Assembly (NCBI RefSeq): GCF_012113595.1 | Contig: NZ_CP050831.1 | Location: 2,170,001-2,234,000 of the forward strand | DNA: 64,000 bases | From: Bacteroides faecium | GTDB lineage: Bacteria; Bacteroidota; Bacteroidia; Bacteroidales; Bacteroidaceae | Direction: 5' to 3' | Shown here: positions 60,308 to 64,000 of the stretch, in pieces | How positions within the stretch are numbered: the first letter of the stretch is position 1 | How the letters are laid out: every line of letters begins with the position of its first letter | Translations under genes and position numbers: made by a program | Notes under the pieces: model-generated | The model's input: the letters and a program-made list of their open reading frames with translations, nothing else | Databases searched by the model: none | Told to the model about the DNA's origin: nothing

Positions 60308-61342
60308 TTATTTGAAGCGCGGCATCACGTATTTATCCGTATAGGAAGTAAAAGTAATCCCCGGCATAGAATGAACATTCGACTTATTTTCTAATGCTTT
60401 AATCAGTGAATAATCATTGGCATTCAATGCATAGTAATTGTCAGAAGCCGGAGTAGTTACCCGAACCGTCCAGTCGAACATATTGCCTATAATCGTCAGT
60501 GCGTCCGTTTCGGGATTGAACATCGGGATACCTGTTTTCACTACCTCATAGGTACGATTATTCAAGACATAAAACTTGTTGTTGGTATCCGTCATAAAGG
60601 CTAGCGTCTTTTTATTTCTGAACTCTGTCAGATATAAATGTTCCAATGCCAGTCCTTCGGGCAGCGTTATGGCACGGACATAAGGACGTCCTTTCACCTG
60701 TTTCAGATGGAACAGACGGCGGTCGGCATCCAATAGAAGATACCCTTCGTCATATTCCTTCTTCACAGTCGGATTACCTGCTATCTCCGTAGCGGGGAAA
60801 CGGAATCCTTTTTTCGCCATAGCTTCCGTGAACAGAAGGCTTTTGTCCGCTTTCACACTGTTGGTAGCCATGTCGATAAAATCAATCCCTTTGGAAGTAA
60901 TGCGGAACACATCATCCGGCATCTTTAGGTCTACACGTCCGGACATGGATTCCAACAGGGGATAAAGCCCGATGACGGGTGCGTTAATGTCCGAAGGGAC
61001 ACTGCGGAAATTGAAGTTCTCCGTCTGCACTATCTTGGGAGTAACGGCTACTCCGTTGAGAGTATCCGGAAAACGCTCGTCGGACATCAACTGGCGGAAA
61101 TAAAACATCGGGAGAATACTGTCGAAAGCAGCTTCCGAGTATACATTGCCGGCAAGGTCGCGGCGCACGGTTCCTTTTCCGTCCTCTTGTCCCATCAGGG
61201 TGAAGTCGCCAATCACGAAACTATATAATGTAAAAGGGGACTTCTCCGGCTTTACGACAAAGAAATTGTAGCACCAGGGCAACTGCCATAGAAGCAGAAA
61301 AGCAATGGTGACATATAATAATATGGTACTGAAACGTCTCAT
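60308..61342 (-). CDS. DUF4857-like membrane-anchored protein
   Basis: A 344-residue protein with one N-terminal transmembrane or uncleaved signal segment (about 6-22, ILLYVTIAFLLLWQLPW) and a large beta-rich extracytoplasmic part. Repeated short motifs such as FMTDTNNKFYVLNNRTYEVV and YYALNANDYSLIKAL look like propeller-type strands. It is the last gene of the operon after the ABC ATPase and permease and probably works with them. I match it to DUF4857 of Bacteroides from memory of this gene order. Function unknown. Confidence 0.55.
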   Translation of the reverse strand: MRRFSTILLYVTIAFLLLWQLPWCYNFFVVKPEKSPFTLYSFVIGDFTLMGQEDGKGTVRRDLAGNVYSEAAFDSILPMFYFRQLMSDERFPDTLNGVAVTPKIVQTENFNFRSVPSDINAPVIGLYPLLESMSGRVDLKMPDDVFRITSKGIDFIDMATNSVKADKSLLFTEAMAKKGFRFPATEIAGNPTVKKEYDEGYLLLDADRRLFHLKQVKGRPYVRAITLPEGLALEHLYLTEFRNKKTLAFMTDTNNKFYVLNNRTYEVVKTGIPMFNPETDALTIIGNMFDWTVRVTTPASDNYYALNANDYSLIKALENKSNVHSMPGITFTSYTDKYVMPRFK

Positions 61343-61382
61343 CTTTAATTCTTCATTATTAATTTTTCATTCTTCATTTCTT

Positions 61383-62051
61383 TTAGTCCTGTTTACCTGC
61401 TTTGAACCGTACGATGGAAAGCCACGAGAAAGAAGCCGTCAGCAGCGTATAGACCAGCAGATAAGGCAGGAATTTGTTGTAGGCTTCCGGTGTGGGCGAC
61501 AAAAAGAAGATTCGCAGTAAAAGCACGGCGATGACGAGATTCAGGATACGGCGTTTCCATGCCGGTTCGAGACAAATCCATGCGACAAGCAGATAACCGG
61601 AGATTCCCGCCAGATACCACGTCAAGGCAGTGAGCAGTATATGGTTTTTCAACTCATGGGCAAGTACTCCGTTCAAGTATATCTCCATCAGCAGGAAGTT
61701 GGTGGCAAAGCAGGCAAGGAGCAGTACCAGACCGGATAACAGCATATTGCCTGTCATCTTCAGTTCCGGGTAAGGCAGGTGAAGCGTCAGTTTCAAGCAT
61801 TTGCGCTGCATCTCGGGGACGAACTGCACGATAGCCATCAGTATTCCGGCAATCAGGGGAATGTATTGCAACATATCAATGAATATGACATCCCGTTGTA
61901 GCATGACTTCCCATACATGCGCAGCCCCTTTCATATCTACCACCCGGTTGATGCGGAGCATACAGTAGCCTGTAAAACCGAGTGTGGCGAGCACGGCAAG
62001 CAGGAAATACCACCGTGTCTTTATCCATTCTTTATAAAATATAGCGTACAT
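61383..62051 (-). CDS. ABC transporter permease-like membrane protein
   Basis: A 222-residue integral membrane protein with about six hydrophobic segments (for example FLLAVLATLGFTGYCML, YIPLIAGILMAIVQF, NMLLSGLVLLLACFATNFLLM, ISGYLLVAWICL, LNLVIAVLLLRIFFL). The N-terminus is MYAIFYKEWIKTRWYFLL, typical of ABC-2-type permeases. It starts 13 bp after the ATPase stop, so the two form a transporter. The exported substrate is unknown. Confidence 0.75.
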   Translation of the reverse strand: MYAIFYKEWIKTRWYFLLAVLATLGFTGYCMLRINRVVDMKGAAHVWEVMLQRDVIFIDMLQYIPLIAGILMAIVQFVPEMQRKCLKLTLHLPYPELKMTGNMLLSGLVLLLACFATNFLLMEIYLNGVLAHELKNHILLTALTWYLAGISGYLLVAWICLEPAWKRRILNLVIAVLLLRIFFLSPTPEAYNKFLPYLLVYTLLTASFSWLSIVRFKAGKQD

Positions 62052-62064
62052 TGTTGTTGAGTAT

Positions 62065-62952
62065 TTAATATTTTCCCGTCAGACCGATGAAAGCGTCTTC
62101 CAGGTTCACCTGTTCACTATGCAAGTCTGCATAAGGAACTGACATTGATTTCAGTTCTTCCTCTGCTGCCGCAGGCGGCAGGAAGGAGAATGTCTCCAAC
62201 GTATTCCGCATGACGGAAGGATGATAGAAATCCCCGGATGCGGGAAATTCATAACCTTCGGGAACTGTAAATGTATAGCGGCGTCCCTTTTCCAATAATT
62301 CGGAAATCGGCTTCTGAATCAGTATCTTTCCGTAATCCATGATAATGCAATCGTCCACAAGACGTTCCATATCCTGAATGATATGTGAAGTCAGAAAGAC
62401 GGTTTTACCTTCGGAACGGGCATAGTCGCGGAGATAATCAACAAACAGGCGGCGGTAACCCGGGTCGAGTCCGAGGGAGAAGTCGTCCAATACCAGAAGT
62501 TCAGGATTCTGTGCGAGAATCAGTCCGAGGGCTACTTGCGAGCGTTGTCCGCAGGACATGCGCGAGATGCGTTGTCCTTGAGCGACTTTCAGTTTATTCA
62601 TCAGTTCATAATACGCTTCCTTTTTCCACTGGTCGGGATAAAAAGCTGCGTAGAATTTCTCTATCTCGGTGATAGTCATAAACTGGTATTGCACATGACC
62701 CTCAATCAGCAGTCCGATGTTGCGGCGCAGGGACGGTGGCATGGTTTGTATCTCCTGTCCGAAGATGCGGCATTCTCCCGAGCGCGGCTTGAGGTAACCG
62801 CTCAGGATATTTATAGTAGTGGTCTTGCCCGTACCGTTTTTGCCCAACAGTCCCAGGATACGTCCTTTGGGTACTGTGAAACTGAGGTTTTCGTAAATCA
62901 ACCTTTTGCCGTAATAATGCGTCAGATTGTTACATTCGATAATTTGTTCCAT
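62065..62952 (-). CDS. ABC transporter ATP-binding protein
   Basis: A 295-residue ATPase. Walker A GKNGTGKTT is at 37-45, and the Walker B region is LLVLDDFSLGLDP. The signature is degenerate: MSCGQRSQVALG in place of LSGGQ. The usual Glu after Walker B Asp is also replaced (DDF instead of DEP), which may mean slow hydrolysis. The last 80 residues form an extra domain as in ABC-2 exporter ATPases. It pairs with the permease encoded 13 bp downstream and may export a molecule or sense envelope stress. Confidence 0.9.
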   Translation of the reverse strand: MEQIIECNNLTHYYGKRLIYENLSFTVPKGRILGLLGKNGTGKTTTINILSGYLKPRSGECRIFGQEIQTMPPSLRRNIGLLIEGHVQYQFMTITEIEKFYAAFYPDQWKKEAYYELMNKLKVAQGQRISRMSCGQRSQVALGLILAQNPELLVLDDFSLGLDPGYRRLFVDYLRDYARSEGKTVFLTSHIIQDMERLVDDCIIMDYGKILIQKPISELLEKGRRYTFTVPEGYEFPASGDFYHPSVMRNTLETFSFLPPAAAEEELKSMSVPYADLHSEQVNLEDAFIGLTGKY

Positions 62953-62974
62953 TCGATTTTATCTGTTATTCTGT

Positions 62975-63541
62975 TCAAAAGAAAAAGAGGAAAAATATGG
63001 GAATCAAGATTCCTGCAATGAGTTCTATTCCCCCTCTGCCGATAATACCTTTATTCCCTTTCAGCATGATGATGCCGGAAAGGGTGATTATGATAAGACC
63101 GACAGCGAAAATGTCGGCAAAGCATGTCCACCACTGTCCCGGATTATAATGCAGACGGGACATCGCCCCGATAAGCGGACGACGGGTGACGGATTCGTAA
63201 ACCGCTGTTCCCGTCTTTACATTCACCAAGAGGTTGGAGCCGCCTTTCAGGAATACTTTCATCACGTCCGCTTGAGGGAAGTAATGTTTGGTATAGTTGG
63301 CAGTCTCTCCCAGTGGTTCCAGCAGGGTAAGTACTTTTTCTTTATTCATTCCCGCCTTGTCCGGCAGGTTTTCGGCTATCTTATATTCTTTCCGCGTGAT
63401 GGAGAAGTTCGGATTAATCGTATCGCGATGATTCATCACAATGCCGGAAATGGCATATATCAAGACCATTCCGGCAAAGAAAAATGATAAGTCGCGGTGT
63501 ATAATCCGGCTCCATTTACGGATGCTGTTACTCCACTTCAT
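62975..63541 (-). CDS. PepSY-associated transmembrane protein
   Basis: A 188-residue membrane protein. It starts RKWSRIIHRDLSFFFAGMVLIYAISGIVMNHRD, the first PepSY_TM helix with its conserved His. A periplasmic PepSY-like part follows (about 45-130, with FLKGGSNLLVNVKTGTAVYE and LHYNPGQWW). Two more hydrophobic segments close the protein (WTCFADIFAVGLIIITLSGIIML and IELIAGILIPIFFLFFF). Such proteins often work in iron or haem reduction and uptake. It overlaps the OB-fold-like gene by 14 bp and lies 22 bp before the ABC ATPase, within one operon. Confidence 0.78.
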   Translation of the reverse strand: MKWSNSIRKWSRIIHRDLSFFFAGMVLIYAISGIVMNHRDTINPNFSITRKEYKIAENLPDKAGMNKEKVLTLLEPLGETANYTKHYFPQADVMKVFLKGGSNLLVNVKTGTAVYESVTRRPLIGAMSRLHYNPGQWWTCFADIFAVGLIIITLSGIIMLKGNKGIIGRGGIELIAGILIPIFFLFFF

Positions 63542-64000
63542 ACGAATTAGCTTCCATAAAATAGAATGATAAATACTCTTTTCCCGAGTTAGCCTTGCGG
63601 TCGGCTATCTTGGCACGGAAGTCGGCGATGCGGGCTTCGGGTGTGTTGGCAGTTTCGCCGCGCGCTTTCTTTTCGGTGTCGCATCCGGCTTCGCCTGTAC
63701 CATGCTTCTCGGCAGCTTGCGCTTTGAGTTGCGCTTCCCAGTTCTGGAGATAGGCTTCGTCGATGCGTTGCTCTTTCAGTGTGCCGGTGACGCGGACGAT
63801 AGAGTTCACACATTTAGGGTCGAATGCGCCCAGCGTTCCGGCTTCCACGCGGATAACTTGCGTGTCGTCACTGCCCATGAGGAAGATTTTCTTGGCTCCA
63901 TGTTTGCAGGTGTGCGTACAAACGCCTTCGATGGTCACTTCTTTTCCGGCAAGGCTTTCAGCGTTTGCCAGTAGAGAGTCGATTTCCAGAGCGGAAGAGG
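63528..64000 (-). CDS. OB-fold-like protein, N-terminus beyond the window
   Basis: The minus-strand frame stays open to the window edge; the GTG at 63938 is only an internal codon, since in-frame residues continue upstream (LLANAESLAGKE). The visible part has an OB-like strand series: GKEVTIEGVCTHTCKHGAKKIFL, TQVIRVEAG, NSIVRVTGTLKEQRID. A charged helical tail runs from about residue 80 (QLKAQAAEKHGTGEAGCDTEKKARGE). CTHTCKHG with two Cys and two His could hold a metal. It is the first visible gene of the PepSY-ABC operon. No specific function can be given. Confidence 0.6.
   Translation of the reverse strand, partial: SSALEIDSLLANAESLAGKEVTIEGVCTHTCKHGAKKIFLMGSDDTQVIRVEAGTLGAFDPKCVNSIVRVTGTLKEQRIDEAYLQNWEAQLKAQAAEKHGTGEAGCDTEKKARGETANTPEARIADFRAKIADRKANSGKEYLSFYFMEANSYEVE

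Overview
The window looks like chromosome from a human-gut Bacteroides close to B. thetaiotaomicron, B. ovatus or B. xylanisolvens. Three things point there: repeated SusC/SusD pairs, two one-piece hybrid two-component sensors (HTCS), and Bacteroides promoter boxes of the form TAnnTTTG. It is mostly glycan-foraging DNA: two nearly complete polysaccharide utilization loci (PULs), the tail of a third, and short stretches of core genes.

Layout. 1-3570: end of a PUL for an acidic glycan (heparinase II/III-type lyase, cut by the window edge, plus a GH88 unsaturated glucuronyl hydrolase). 3558-3824: a cluster of DnaA-box-like 9-mers, then an initiator tRNA-fMet gene on the minus strand. 4062-6096: core operon of TetR regulator, FabG and an RluA-type pseudouridine synthase. 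6249-8519: a stand-alone GH92 mannosidase. 8723-10812: HigBA-type toxin-antitoxin pair and a DUF4143-type ATPase.

10828-34470 is an alpha-mannan PUL with the gene content of the yeast-mannan locus MAN-PUL2 of B. thetaiotaomicron. The minus-strand arm carries GH130, GH125, GH76, an endonuclease/exonuclease/phosphatase-fold protein and GH92. The plus-strand arm carries the HTCS, a lectin-like lipoprotein, a SusE-like lipoprotein, a surface GH76, SusC, SusD and a second lectin-like lipoprotein. The surface GH76 would cut the mannan, SusC/SusD would import the pieces, and GH92, GH125, GH76 and GH130 would finish them in the periplasm. Between GH130 and GH125 lies a 198-bp array of nine 22-bp dyad repeats.

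34560-54966 is a second PUL: a divergent GH3 and HTCS, then an operon of GH105, a small lipoprotein, SusC, SusD, a FAS1-like lipoprotein, two exported FAD-dependent oxidoreductases and a 1019-residue fusion of a heparinase II/III-like lyase with an alginate-lyase-like domain. The GH105 and lyases point to a uronic-acid-containing glycan. The paired oxidoreductases and the double lyase are the least familiar part of the window and the best candidate for an undescribed pathway. Both PULs end in terminators that share loop as well as stem sequence.

55079-60081 holds a small repeat-containing secreted protein, a GH29 fucosidase-sulfatase operon and a lamin-tail-domain lipoprotein. 60308-64000 is a minus-strand operon with a partial OB-fold-like protein, a PepSY membrane protein, an ABC ATPase, a permease and a DUF4857-like protein. 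By eye, the first locus and the second PUL are more AT-rich than the mannan PUL and the FabG operon, which suggests separate histories. No insertion sequence, CRISPR array or rRNA gene was seen.
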